Source: Fusibacter bizertensis
GTDB lineage: Bacteria > Bacillota > Clostridia > Peptostreptococcales > Acidaminobacteraceae
Assembly: GCF_029914245.1 (NCBI RefSeq)
Contig: NZ_JARYZI010000002.1
Coordinates: 62,001-126,000, forward strand
Reading direction: 5' to 3'
DNA length: 64,000 bases
Below, piece by piece: positions 1-8,555 of the stretch; positions within the stretch are counted from its first letter, which is position 1, and the number at the start of each line of letters is the position of its first letter. Under the pieces are notes generated by a model. The model was not told the DNA's origin and searched no databases. It saw only the letters and a list, made by a program, of their open reading frames with translations. Made by a program: the position numbers and the translations under genes.

Positions 1-1510
1 GACTTACAAAACTATCAAGCTTCACAGCTTCTCGCAGTGTCATCCGTCGTGCCTTGCCTTTTTCAGCTGATATAATAGTGATTTGATCCTTATGGTTGAT
101 CTTAGAGTCAAGGTGCGCTTGCACACCGTTGATATAGATCCTCGCAGGTTCTCCATAATCACCTTTTATTTCTCTATGAGTATCATCAATGGTGATCGTG
201 TAACTTTCACCTCGTTCAGAAATCAAACTACGTGCATTATACCCTGTAAGAATCAAAGCATCTGATACCTGTAACGGTTTTGAATTAAACAATCTTATCG
301 CTGTTTCGTTGACGTTAACTTGTATAAAGTCTTGATCTCTTTCTTCAAAAGCCGTGACACCTATCCCCATAGGCGTTATAAACTCTGGTCCTACTAGCGC
401 AGTCGTCTCAAAACTAATCATCTCTAAGTTTTCGACACTTTTAATAACAACTCTTTCAAGCGGCAAATTAAGATGTTTTGCAAGTGCACTTGTAAAGCCT
501 GGGATTTGTGCGCCACCCCCAATACAGAAAACTGCACTTGGTGGTTTTTTATTGAGTTGTATAATATTTTCAGCAACTTCTTTTGTAATATTGTCAACTA
601 CATCATCTAATTGCATCATTATTTCGTCAGTTGTCATTTCATGTGTCAACCCAAGTACATCTACAAACTTATTTGGACCATTTTTACATAAGCCTATTTT
701 TAGTTTTTCTGCATTGTTAAAATCCAACAAATATGTTTGCGCAATTTTCTCTGTAATTTCATCTCCTGCAAGCGCAACCATACCATATGATATTACGGAA
801 CCATCTTTTGATATGGCAATATCAGATGTACCTGCACCTACATCAACTAATGCAAGGTTTAAAAGTCTTAAATTCTGTGGAATAGCAACATTAATAGAAG
901 CAATTGGCTCAAGTGTCAAATTCATCACTTCGAGTCCTGCTTTATTGATTACAGAATACAAACTATCTACAACAATATGCGGTAAAAATGTAGCAATAAT
1001 ATCCACACTTAATTTCTGTCCTCTATGCCCAACAGGGTTAAGAATCATGCTATTGTCTAAAAAGTAATTGATCACGCTATAACCGACACAATAGTAGCTC
1101 GACTGCAATTCATTAGATTCAGTGAGCTTTTTCTGCGCCAATTGAATCGCTTGCATCTCTATACTATCAGTGACAGACTTATCGATCTCTTTTGTAACAT
1201 CAATTTCAAGCTCATAGACTGCACGCTCTGTTTTCAAAGCTCTACCTGCGGCAGCTATTGCAGCTTGTTCCAGCCTAAACCCGTTGCGTTCTTCTACTTT
1301 CCCAACTACAGTTTTTACCACATCTGTAACTTTAGCGATATCGTGAATTTGCCCATCAAACATCGCACGATCGGGATGCTCCATGATCTCATAATCTACT
1401 ACAACATATTTCTTATCAACTTTTTTAGACAGTACACCTACCACACTTCTTGTACCTATATCAAGTGCAAACATTAGATTTTTGGGCATTGGATTTAATT
1501 TTTTTGTCAT
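1..1510 (-). CDS. FtsA-like actin-fold ATPase, 3' end beyond the window
   Basis: The reading frame starts at 1510 and runs off the left edge, giving about 503 visible residues. The N-terminal 400 or so show the actin/FtsA/PilM fold: a phosphate-1 loop near residue 14 (ALDIGTRSVVG), a phosphate-2 loop near 224 (VDVGAGTSDIAI) and an adenosine motif near 330 (CIGGGAQIPGF). About 100 further visible residues look beta-rich and are not part of ordinary FtsA, which is about 420 residues long. The ATG overlaps the nth stop codon in an ATGA, so translation is probably coupled to nth. FtsA relatives anchor filaments at the membrane or act in pilus assembly. Which of these this paralogue does is not shown, and ftsZ is not adjacent. 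Family assignment is firm; the role is unknown. Confidence 0.85.
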   Translation of the reverse strand, partial: MTKKLNPMPKNLMFALDIGTRSVVGVLSKKVDKKYVVVDYEIMEHPDRAMFDGQIHDIAKVTDVVKTVVGKVEERNGFRLEQAAIAAAGRALKTERAVYELEIDVTKEIDKSVTDSIEMQAIQLAQKKLTESNELQSSYYCVGYSVINYFLDNSMILNPVGHRGQKLSVDIIATFLPHIVVDSLYSVINKAGLEVMNLTLEPIASINVAIPQNLRLLNLALVDVGAGTSDIAISKDGSVISYGMVALAGDEITEKIAQTYLLDFNNAEKLKIGLCKNGPNKFVDVLGLTHEMTTDEIMMQLDDVVDNITKEVAENIIQLNKKPPSAVFCIGGGAQIPGFTSALAKHLNLPLERVVIKSVENLEMISFETTALVGPEFITPMGIGVTAFEERDQDFIQVNVNETAIRLFNSKPLQVSDALILTGYNARSLISERGESYTITIDDTHREIKGDYGEPARIYINGVQAHLDSKINHKDQITIISAEKGKARRMTLREAVKLDSFVS

Positions 1511-2157
1511 TTTTTATCCTTCTCCTGAGCACTTTTTTTATAATAATCACAATATGGATTAATCGTACATTCACTACACATGGGCGATCTCGCCTTACAA
1601 ACCCGCCTACCGTGAAAAATTAACATATGATGTGTAAGGGTCCATAACGTTTTAGGAATACACTTCATCAACTGTTCTTCTGTAGCTTCGACTGTCTTAG
1701 CTTTTGCAAGTCCAATTCTATTAGACACTCGAAACACATGTGTATCCACTGCTATAGCTGGTATGCCAAATGCATTGCTCACAACTACATTGGCAGTTTT
1801 CCTGCCCACGCCTGGTAAAGCCGTTAGTTGCTCATGAACACTTGGAACTTTTCCTTCATATTTTTCTACAAGGATTTCAGCTGTTAACTTGATATTCTTT
1901 GCTTTTGTTATATATAAGCCACACGGCTTGATAATTGATTCAATCTTATCAATTGGAAGATTCGCAAGTGCATGTGCGTTGCCAGCGACTTCAAATAAAA
2001 TCTTCGTCACTTGATTCACTCTTACATCTGTACACTGCGCACTTAAAATAACAGCAATTAACAGTTCAAAAGGAGATGTATAATCTAGCTCTGCTTTTGC
2101 ATCTGGATAGAGTTTTTCCAACTCGTTTATCACTTCATTTACTCTTTTTTTTGTCAT
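1507..2157 (-). CDS. nth: Endonuclease III (DNA glycosylase/AP lyase)
   Basis: Base-excision repair enzyme that removes oxidised pyrimidines and cleaves the abasic site. The helix-hairpin-helix LPGVGRKTANVV carries the catalytic lysine, and AVDTHVFRV carries the catalytic aspartate. A C-x6-C-x2-C-x5-C cluster near the C terminus binds the [4Fe-4S] centre. I start it at 2157 (216 aa) rather than the upstream in-frame ATG at 2175: GAGAGG lies 5 nt before 2157, the upstream ATG lies about at the expected transcription start, and this start puts the catalytic residues at K120 and D138, the Escherichia coli numbering. Its last bases overlap the start of the FtsA-like gene. Confidence 0.96.
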   Translation of the reverse strand: MTKKRVNEVINELEKLYPDAKAELDYTSPFELLIAVILSAQCTDVRVNQVTKILFEVAGNAHALANLPIDKIESIIKPCGLYITKAKNIKLTAEILVEKYEGKVPSVHEQLTALPGVGRKTANVVVSNAFGIPAIAVDTHVFRVSNRIGLAKAKTVEATEEQLMKCIPKTLWTLTHHMLIFHGRRVCKARSPMCSECTINPYCDYYKKSAQEKDKK

Positions 2158-2180
2158 CTGAACCTCTCTATTCATGCACT

Positions 2181-2186
2181 ATTATA
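2181..2186 (-). promoter_or_regulatory. -10 box of the nth promoter
   Basis: TATAAT on the minus strand lies 24 nt upstream of the chosen nth start. A good -35 hexamer is not evident because the region is occupied by the folT terminator. The leader would be very short. Confidence 0.5.
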
Positions 2187-2194
2187 ACATACTA

Positions 2195-2227
2195 TAAAAA
2201 AAATTAGGTGGATTAATCCACCTAATT
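2195..2227 (-). terminator. Intrinsic terminator of folT
   Basis: A perfect 26-bp palindrome at 2202-2227 (arms AATTAGGTGGATT and AATCCACCTAATT) is followed on the minus strand by a run of T. It lies 21 nt after the folT stop codon. Confidence 0.9.
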
Positions 2228-2248
2228 CGTAATTTTACAAATTGAATT

Positions 2249-3028
2249 TTATTGTTCCAATAAATTGACAAATTTACCGAGTGTAAAGATGATCAAAGTA
2301 TATAGTGGAATGGTGATTACTGCTGCAATTACCCTTCCAGGTAAAAACACCATAAACCCTTTATCAAACATAATTGATAACCAAAGAGTATTTAACAATA
2401 GTGCATTGATGACATATGTGATATTAACTGCAAAAGCAATTTTATCAAAATTAAGTTGACCAATCTTATTTTTAAACCTTGATGACATTGCAAAAGGGAT
2501 CGCAATAAATAGTGCAGTGACTAAAACCATAAGAACAATCACAGGCAATGCACTGGTATCGTTCATTATAAATTTGCCCCCCTCAAATATCAAGGTGTCT
2601 GATGAAAGCATCAATACAAACAGTCCAACACCAAATAGCGCCATTACAACTGCATTGACAAGGTTAAAATTAATCTTCATATTTTGAATTTTGAACGTTT
2701 TGAATAAAATACCGGCTATTACACCATATAGTGCTGCAGATACTGTAAACCCTGGGAAATAAGTTCCTCCCATTGGGTTGATCATGTAACCCACAATGTC
2801 TGCGACAACACCTGTGATTCCGCCTACAACCGGACCGAACATCATCCCCGACATAATAAGCGGAATGCTCCCTACACCAACTCTAAGGGCAGGTAAGCCA
2901 CCTAAAACCAACATCAGAGATAAAAATCTCGTGAGAACTATGCTGATGGTTGCTAAAAGTGCTGCTTTTACAATTGCAGAGGTACTTATGGTTCTTTTTT
3001 TCTGCATTCTTTGTTTGTTCTCTTGCAT
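2249..3028 (-). CDS. folT: Folate-type ECF transporter S component
   Basis: Membrane substrate-binding subunit of an energy-coupling-factor vitamin transporter. It would deliver folate to a shared EcfA/A'/T module that is not in this window. The protein (259 aa) has about six hydrophobic segments and FolT-type signatures: RVGVGSIPLIMSG, a FGPVVGG turn, and NPMGGTYFPGFT before a TM helix. The ATG at 3028 is preceded by AAAGGAG at 8 nt spacing. An upstream in-frame TTG at 3046 is part of the same SD region and is unlikely to be used. The THF riboswitch directly upstream independently supports the folate assignment. The N terminus is a basic, glutamine-rich cytoplasmic tail. Confidence 0.92.
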   Translation of the reverse strand: MQENKQRMQKKRTISTSAIVKAALLATISIVLTRFLSLMLVLGGLPALRVGVGSIPLIMSGMMFGPVVGGITGVVADIVGYMINPMGGTYFPGFTVSAALYGVIAGILFKTFKIQNMKINFNLVNAVVMALFGVGLFVLMLSSDTLIFEGGKFIMNDTSALPVIVLMVLVTALFIAIPFAMSSRFKNKIGQLNFDKIAFAVNITYVINALLLNTLWLSIMFDKGFMVFLPGRVIAAVITIPLYTLIIFTLGKFVNLLEQ

Positions 3029-3092
3029 CTTATGCGCTCCTTTCAAATGTAAATTCCTACCATTACATTACTATCAAGGTCACATAATAATG

Positions 3093-3189
3093 CAACAGCG
3101 GACGCGGTAAAATATCGCAGACTTTCATCTTTCGTTTAAGGTCAACTTCCCATTCCTTAACACTTAACGCATTTTACCTACTCTGTTAC
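3093..3189 (-). ncRNA. THF riboswitch (folT RNA motif)
   Basis: Read on the minus strand, the leader contains the conserved segments AGAGTAG, GCGTTAAGTG, GGGAAGTTG, ACGAAAG and GCGTCCGCTGT in the order of the tetrahydrofolate riboswitch. Pairing elements are visible: ACAG with CTGT closing P1, GTAAAAT with ATTTTAC, and TTAAGG with CCTTAA. It lies between a promoter and folT, where this class normally occurs. Confidence 0.92.
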
Positions 3190-3201
3190 CGTAGCATATT
3201 C

Positions 3202-3230
3202 ATTTTAAAGCAAGGCATCTAGTTCGTCAA
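3202..3230 (-). promoter_or_regulatory. Promoter of folT overlapping the pepF stop codon
   Basis: TTGACG, a 17-bp spacer and TAAAAT on the minus strand. The -10 covers the pepF TAA, so folT transcription starts just before the THF riboswitch with no pepF read-through needed. Confidence 0.75.
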
Positions 3231-4983
3231 CAACAGTTTTAAACACTTTCAAAGCATTGGAAACTGGATGCTCTGTTTCCATGTCTGCACCAGCTTCTCT
3301 AAGGATATTAATTGGATAATCCTTTGATCCACTAGACAAGAAACCGAGATATCGATCAAGTGCGGGTTTACCTTCACTTAAAATCTGACTCGCAAGTGAT
3401 ATTGCAGCAGAAAAACCAGTTGCATACTGATACACATAGAAATTGTAATACATGTGGGGAATTCTAGACCACTCATATTTGATAGCATCATCAATTACAA
3501 CATCAGGTCCAAAATACTTTTTGTTAAGTTCTAAATAGTGATTGTTCATAAACTCAGCAGTTAGCGCACCACCAGTTTCAACATGTTTGTGGATATCTCT
3601 CTCAAACTCAGCAAACATAGTCTGTCTGAAAATTGTTCCTCTAAACTGTTCTAAATAATGATTGAGGATATATTTTTTCTTGTCTTCTTCTTTGATGTTT
3701 TTTAGTAAATAATCATTGAGTAGTGCTTCGTTGGTTGTTGAAGCAACTTCAGCAACAAATATAGAATAATTACCATAAACATAGGGTTGATTTTCTCTAG
3801 TAAGATAACTGTGCATAGAATGACCAAGTTCATGCGCCAAAGTAAACATACTATCTAAATTGTTTTTGTGATTTAAGAGTACATAAGGTTTTGAGTCATA
3901 TGTTCCCCATGAATATGCACCACTTCGCTTACCTTCTGTTTCAAAAACATCTATCCAGCTTTTTTCAAATGCAGATTTGATAACATCTTGATATTCAGTT
4001 CCTAGTACACCAAGCGCCTCAGTTACCATTTCACGTGCTTCATCATACTCAATTTCAAAATCAACATTTGCGATAATAGGTGTATATATATCGTATAAAT
4101 GTAGTTCTTCAACACCCAGCACTCGTTTTCTTAGTTTCATATATTTATAAAATGTCTCTAAGTTATCATTCACGGCTTGGATTAATTTATCAGGTACAGA
4201 TACAGGTATATTGTTCTCAAAGAGTGCTGCTTCTCTAGCTGATGGATGTTTTCTTACTTTGCTATAGAAAATATTCTTTTTAACTTCAGCTTGCATCAGT
4301 GAAGCAATGGTATTGTTGTGTGCTTCGTAGACTTTATAGTACTTATTAAAAGCATCTTTTCTTAAAATGCGGTCATTGCCCATCAACATCGGAACATAAC
4401 TTCCATTAGTAAGTTTATGCGCTTTACCCTCGCTATCAATAGCATCTTCAAAAGTCATATCTGCGTTAAGGAGCATACCATAAGTATTGCTTGGCGCAGC
4501 ACCCATTTCCTCTGTTTGAGCTAATAAAGACTCCACTTCTTCGGTTAATATGTGTGGTTTGGCTCTAAACATATTTTCAAAATGTTTTTCATATAGTTTC
4601 AATTCATCATGGTTTAAAAGTTTTAACATTTCACTAAATTCTATACTTAAGATTTCAGGTGTAGCAAAAGACATCATCTCACCAATCTCAGTCATTAGAC
4701 TTTCTGAGCGAGCTACCAAACCTTGATATGTTGCATTTTTAGTATTTTCATCTAACTTAAGTCTAGAATAAGTAACAACATTCATCAACATTCTGGAAAT
4801 TTGTTCTTGAAGACGAATAGCATTTAAAAGGTCATCAGAACTTTTAGTAAGCGTTCCCTTTAGACCCTTGAAGTTCTCGGCTAGCTCTTTAACTTGAATA
4901 AATTCTTTTTCCCAAGCTGCATCGTCTTCGTATAAATCCGATAGATCCCATTTGTACTTTTCATTGATTTCTTCTCGTTTCAT
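3205..4983 (-). CDS. pepF: Oligoendopeptidase F (M3 family metallopeptidase)
   Basis: Cytoplasmic zinc endopeptidase that cleaves medium-size oligopeptides. The 592-residue length is normal for PepF. The zinc site is HELGH at residues 384-388 with the third ligand glutamate about residue 412 (in VAEVASTTNE). The N-terminal half is the helical lid domain. GGAGG sits 4 nt before the ATG. It is the last gene of the cluster iscS-like/GGDEF/PilZ/pepF, with a 14-nt gap to the PilZ gene. No terminator is seen before the folT promoter that overlaps its stop. Confidence 0.96.
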   Translation of the reverse strand: MKREEINEKYKWDLSDLYEDDAAWEKEFIQVKELAENFKGLKGTLTKSSDDLLNAIRLQEQISRMLMNVVTYSRLKLDENTKNATYQGLVARSESLMTEIGEMMSFATPEILSIEFSEMLKLLNHDELKLYEKHFENMFRAKPHILTEEVESLLAQTEEMGAAPSNTYGMLLNADMTFEDAIDSEGKAHKLTNGSYVPMLMGNDRILRKDAFNKYYKVYEAHNNTIASLMQAEVKKNIFYSKVRKHPSAREAALFENNIPVSVPDKLIQAVNDNLETFYKYMKLRKRVLGVEELHLYDIYTPIIANVDFEIEYDEAREMVTEALGVLGTEYQDVIKSAFEKSWIDVFETEGKRSGAYSWGTYDSKPYVLLNHKNNLDSMFTLAHELGHSMHSYLTRENQPYVYGNYSIFVAEVASTTNEALLNDYLLKNIKEEDKKKYILNHYLEQFRGTIFRQTMFAEFERDIHKHVETGGALTAEFMNNHYLELNKKYFGPDVVIDDAIKYEWSRIPHMYYNFYVYQYATGFSAAISLASQILSEGKPALDRYLGFLSSGSKDYPINILREAGADMETEHPVSNALKVFKTVVDELDALL

Positions 4984-4997
4984 AACGCCTCCATTGA

Positions 4998-5345
4998 TTA
5001 GTTAATATATTTGTTTTCTTGCTCAACCACTTCTTCTAATAGTTCGTTCAGTTCACTTGGTAAGTAGATTAGCTTTAAACCACAGTTATATATTTGATCT
5101 TCTCTTCTACACCAAACGATTCTCCCTATAACTACGAAATTAACATCTTCATGCTGAATGGCTATGCTTAAAGTTGTATCTTCTTCTAACATGATGTTAG
5201 ACTTTATCCCTAAACCACCTACCGATATATCTACAAGAGAAATCTCTAAAGGAGAATTGATGACAACCTCTTGATTGTTAGCATGAAAATTAAAAGATTC
5301 TATAACACCTAGGTTACTGATCCGCTTCTCGCGCCTTCTATCCAT
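4998..5345 (-). CDS. PilZ-domain c-di-GMP receptor
   Basis: A stand-alone PilZ domain of 115 residues. The c-di-GMP binding signatures are present: RxxxR near the N terminus (within RRREKR) and DISVGGLG, the D-x-S-x-x-G motif, about residue 40. The rest is the expected beta-barrel with a charged C-terminal helix. The gene follows a GGDEF/HD-GYP gene by 22 nt, so the receptor is probably made together with an enzyme that turns over its ligand. Its effector target is not evident: neighbours are pepF and a cysteine desulfurase, not flagellar or polysaccharide genes. Confidence 0.88.
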   Translation of the reverse strand: MDRRREKRISNLGVIESFNFHANNQEVVINSPLEISLVDISVGGLGIKSNIMLEEDTTLSIAIQHEDVNFVVIGRIVWCRREDQIYNCGLKLIYLPSELNELLEEVVEQENKYIN

Positions 5346-5367
5346 ATCGTCCTCCCTTCATCTATAA

Positions 5368-7176
5368 TTAAAAACTATTCTTTATACATGCAACAAACTC
5401 ATCGAGTATCTGTGGATCGTACTTAGTCCCCTTATACCTCAGAAGCTCCTCTAAAGCCGCATCTGAAGAAATAGCTTGTCTATAAGACTTAGTGCCTGTA
5501 AGTGTTTCATAAGCATCTATAATAGCTATTATCCTAGATACAAATGGAATTTCTTGCGCTTTCAAACCTTGTGGATACCCTGATCCATCAAAATTTTCAT
5601 GATGAGATAGAACATCCTCACCCACACCTGCTAATGATGGTGTGGCAATAAGTAAATGATACCCAATTTCTGAATGCTTCATAACTTCTTTATATTCAGC
5701 TGTTGATAAATTACCCTTTTTTTCAATGATTCTTTTATCTACAGATACCATACCAATGTCATGTACAGATACAGCTAGTAAAAGTTCCTCTAGCACAGCG
5801 TCATTTAACTCAATATAGCTTCCAAATATTTGTGCGATTTTTCCCATACGCTGTGAATGTCGAGCTGTTTCGATAGATTTAACCTCAAGTTGGGTTTTCA
5901 GTGCATCAATCATCCCAAGCTTAATTCTTTTGGATCGTCTCAATTTGTTGCGATACATCAAATGATCTGCCTCTCTAAACACACTATCAAGACTTTGTGC
6001 GACTTTCTTTCTGATAGAATAGCCTAACGATATATCAACGACAAAGGGAAACTGAGTTAATTTTTGACATGCCAATTGTATTTGATCGATCATAAATGGA
6101 ATATTACGCTCATGTGTAATAATTGCAAACTCATCACCACTTAGTCTAGAGATAGTATCCGTAGGCGATGTGAAGATTTCCTTAAGTATTTGAGCGATTG
6201 CAACCAGCATAAGGTCACCTGTTTTATGACCAAAAGCATCGTTGACCATTTTGAGACCGTTAACATCCCCCATAATGATGCCAACGTTTTTTTGATCATT
6301 CTTTTCAAGTTCAATAAGCTTTTCGTCAAAATAGAGTCGATTGTTTAGTCCCGTTAAAGTATCATGCTCTGTTAGATATCGAATTCGTGCTTCTGCTAAT
6401 TTCTTATCCGATACATCGTTTCCAACAGATTGAAGTTCACCCATCTTACCCTGGTGAAAAATGATTCGATTGTTTAGCTCCACATAGATTTCACGGCCTT
6501 CATCATCCACAAACTGGACTTCAATTCGCGCTTCAATCTGCGCCATGCAGTAATCATAAAAACTTTTCCCATTAAGTATGTTTTTGGTGTCTTTAGATAG
6601 GTAATCTTCAATGATCAATCCTTTTCTATTATATGGCAGAGATAACAGGTCTGCAAAAAAATGATTATAAGATGTTATTATGCCACTTGCTTCAAAAGTG
6701 AAAATCAACGCCGATGCATTTTCAAATAACTCTTTATATCTTGATTCGCTTTCTTTAAGTTTTTCAGATACAATCACACTCTCTGTAATGTCTCTTACAA
6801 TGCCCTTTTCATGGATCAATTTACCATCTTTGCTTCTCTCATGAAGAACCCACTCTTCAACCCATCTTATCTCCCCATTTTTACAGATGACTCTGTATTG
6901 GTTACGATAATTTGATTTACCATGTACTCTCGCGTGATTAAGCTCAGCTTTTACGCGTTCACGGTCTTCTGGATATACAAACTCCCAATAATCTTTTAAC
7001 TCACCGGTATAAAAGTCCACTGGCTCATAGCCGAAAATAGAGATACTATCAGATACAAAATCTGTGGGTATATCTTCTGAAAGTGTCCACTTAAAAATCA
7101 CGAGATTACTCTGATTGATGATGTCATATGCTTCTTTTAGGTCAATTGATAATGATGGTGTCTGACTATCAGCCAT
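5368..7176 (-). CDS. PAS-PAS-GGDEF-HD-GYP c-di-GMP turnover protein
   Basis: Soluble signalling protein of 602 residues. Two PAS domains (about 15-140 and 145-265) precede a GGDEF domain whose active-site loop reads SGDEF, a common permitted variant, and a C-terminal HD-GYP phosphodiesterase. The last has the metal residues HD (in SVHDIGM) and the signature HHENFDGSGYP. I see no RxxD inhibitory site before the GGDEF loop. It probably both makes and degrades c-di-GMP, or uses one domain for regulation; the balance cannot be read from sequence. The ATG at 7176 has GGGAGG upstream; an in-frame TTG at 7188 lies inside that SD. It is co-transcribed with the desulfurase gene (23 nt upstream) and the PilZ gene. 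Confidence 0.93.
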   Translation of the reverse strand: MADSQTPSLSIDLKEAYDIINQSNLVIFKWTLSEDIPTDFVSDSISIFGYEPVDFYTGELKDYWEFVYPEDRERVKAELNHARVHGKSNYRNQYRVICKNGEIRWVEEWVLHERSKDGKLIHEKGIVRDITESVIVSEKLKESESRYKELFENASALIFTFEASGIITSYNHFFADLLSLPYNRKGLIIEDYLSKDTKNILNGKSFYDYCMAQIEARIEVQFVDDEGREIYVELNNRIIFHQGKMGELQSVGNDVSDKKLAEARIRYLTEHDTLTGLNNRLYFDEKLIELEKNDQKNVGIIMGDVNGLKMVNDAFGHKTGDLMLVAIAQILKEIFTSPTDTISRLSGDEFAIITHERNIPFMIDQIQLACQKLTQFPFVVDISLGYSIRKKVAQSLDSVFREADHLMYRNKLRRSKRIKLGMIDALKTQLEVKSIETARHSQRMGKIAQIFGSYIELNDAVLEELLLAVSVHDIGMVSVDKRIIEKKGNLSTAEYKEVMKHSEIGYHLLIATPSLAGVGEDVLSHHENFDGSGYPQGLKAQEIPFVSRIIAIIDAYETLTGTKSYRQAISSDAALEELLRYKGTKYDPQILDEFVACIKNSF

Positions 7177-7199
7177 TTTCCCTCCCAATTGAATCGTCG

Positions 7200-8345
7200 T
7201 TATAGCAAAGTCTCTAGCGATACAATAACGTAATCTATCTCTGCTTCTGTTGTGAAAAATGATGTGCTTAAGCGAATAGTGCCATATGGAAAACTTTGAT
7301 AGGTCTCATGTGCAAGTGGCGCACAGTGAAGTCCCACCCTGTTTACAATACCAAAATCCTTTGAAAGTTTAAAAGCCAAATCTGATATGTCAATATGATG
7401 GGTATAAAATGATATAACTGGTGTTCTATAATTGACATCTGGGTTGCCAATGATAACAACATCCTCTTTTCCTAAGAGAAATTCTTGTAATTTAAGAATG
7501 TATTTTCTTTCTGTCTTTAGATGTTCACGGCGGTCAATAGATTCAAGAAACTCAAGACCTGCTTTTAACCCCATGATTCCAAGCACGTTGGATGTTCCTG
7601 ATTCAAACTTGTCTGGCATAAGATCAGGTTGTTCAAGGTCCTCTGATAGACTTCCAGTCCCTCCATAGCAAAGTGGTTTAGTGCACTTAGCAAGTGTAGG
7701 GCTAATAAGTAATCCACCGATTCCTTGTGGTCCTAAAAGAGATTTATGTCCTGTAAACCCTAAAACGTCTATGTTAAGTTGTTGCATATCAATATCGATG
7801 ACACCACCCGATTGCGCTGCATCGACAAAAAGAGGTACCCCATATTGCTTTGTAAGGCTCCCAATTGCAGCTAAATCTTGTATGTCACCGGAAACATTTG
7901 AAGCGTGATTAATCACCAAAAGTTTTGGATGCTTCGACAGTTGATGCTCTAGCTGTACCAAATCAATCTGCCCATGTTGGTTGCAATTTATCTTTACTGG
8001 GACTATATTTCGGTTTGCTTTTAACTGTTCTAGTGGTCTTGCAACTGCATTATGTTCGATTCCACTATATAAAACCACATCATTTGGTTCCAAATAACCA
8101 TTCAAAAATAAGTTGATGCTCTCAGTGATATTCTTAGTAAATATGACATGGTCAATCCATTTAAAGCCAAAAAAATTAGCTACTTTTAATCTTGTGTCAT
8201 ATATTTGCCTCTCTAACTCATGTCCATCAGTATTTGTTGTCCTACCTGCATTTCCTTGATAAGAGCGCATCGCACTGATAATAGATTCTTCTACTTTTGG
8301 TGGTTTAGGGTATGAGGTTGCACTATTGTCTAAATATACATTCAT
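7200..8345 (-). CDS. Cysteine desulfurase family protein (class V aminotransferase fold)
   Basis: PLP enzyme that takes sulfur from cysteine as a persulfide. The N terminus YLDNSATSYPKP, the PLP lysine in TGHKSLLGPQG, and a candidate catalytic cysteine in GLHCAPLAHE are all visible. The 381-residue length fits the SufS/Csd-like branch. No iscU, sufU or nif partner is adjacent, so the sulfur acceptor is unknown. It heads a minus-strand cluster with GGDEF-HD-GYP, PilZ and pepF genes. The start has AGAGG 7 nt upstream. Substrate (cysteine versus selenocysteine) is not resolved by the sequence. Confidence 0.9.
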   Translation of the reverse strand: MNVYLDNSATSYPKPPKVEESIISAMRSYQGNAGRTTNTDGHELERQIYDTRLKVANFFGFKWIDHVIFTKNITESINLFLNGYLEPNDVVLYSGIEHNAVARPLEQLKANRNIVPVKINCNQHGQIDLVQLEHQLSKHPKLLVINHASNVSGDIQDLAAIGSLTKQYGVPLFVDAAQSGGVIDIDMQQLNIDVLGFTGHKSLLGPQGIGGLLISPTLAKCTKPLCYGGTGSLSEDLEQPDLMPDKFESGTSNVLGIMGLKAGLEFLESIDRREHLKTERKYILKLQEFLLGKEDVVIIGNPDVNYRTPVISFYTHHIDISDLAFKLSKDFGIVNRVGLHCAPLAHETYQSFPYGTIRLSTSFFTTEAEIDYVIVSLETLL

Positions 8346-8438
8346 GGGTATTCCTCTGCTATTAAAGTCTGTATCTTTCCGTTACTTTATGCTTATACTC
8401 TCTACATTATATCACAGCTCGCCTCAATCCATATAAAA

Positions 8439-8490
8439 AAATCTTCGGGCATTTGGCCCTCGGATTCTGTCACAAATTAGTTGTGGCTAA
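8439..8490. repeat. Two-hairpin dispersed repeat, copy 1
   Basis: About 52 bp alignable without gaps to the two copies at 54839 and 54895. Hairpin 1 is GGGC-ATTTG-GCCC (8447-8459). Hairpin 2 is GTCACAA-ATTAG-TTGTGGC. It abuts the U tract of the phoU terminator. Not recognised as a named element. Confidence 0.6.
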
Positions 8491-8519
8491 AAAAAAACAG
8501 ACCAAATTTGGGTCTGTTT
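8489..8519 (-). terminator. Terminator of the pst-phoU operon
   Basis: AAACAGACC and GGTCTGTTT form a 9-bp stem; on the minus strand it is followed by T9. It lies 36 nt after the phoU stop. Confidence 0.9.
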
Positions 8520-8555
8520 AAGGCTAGAAAATTTATTTAGAGCACATTTTTGTTT

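Noticed and set aside
354-1067. Long plus-strand open frame at the left end
   Set aside because: It lies antisense to the FtsA-like gene, whose motifs are clear on the minus strand; no SD or recognisable domain on the plus strand.
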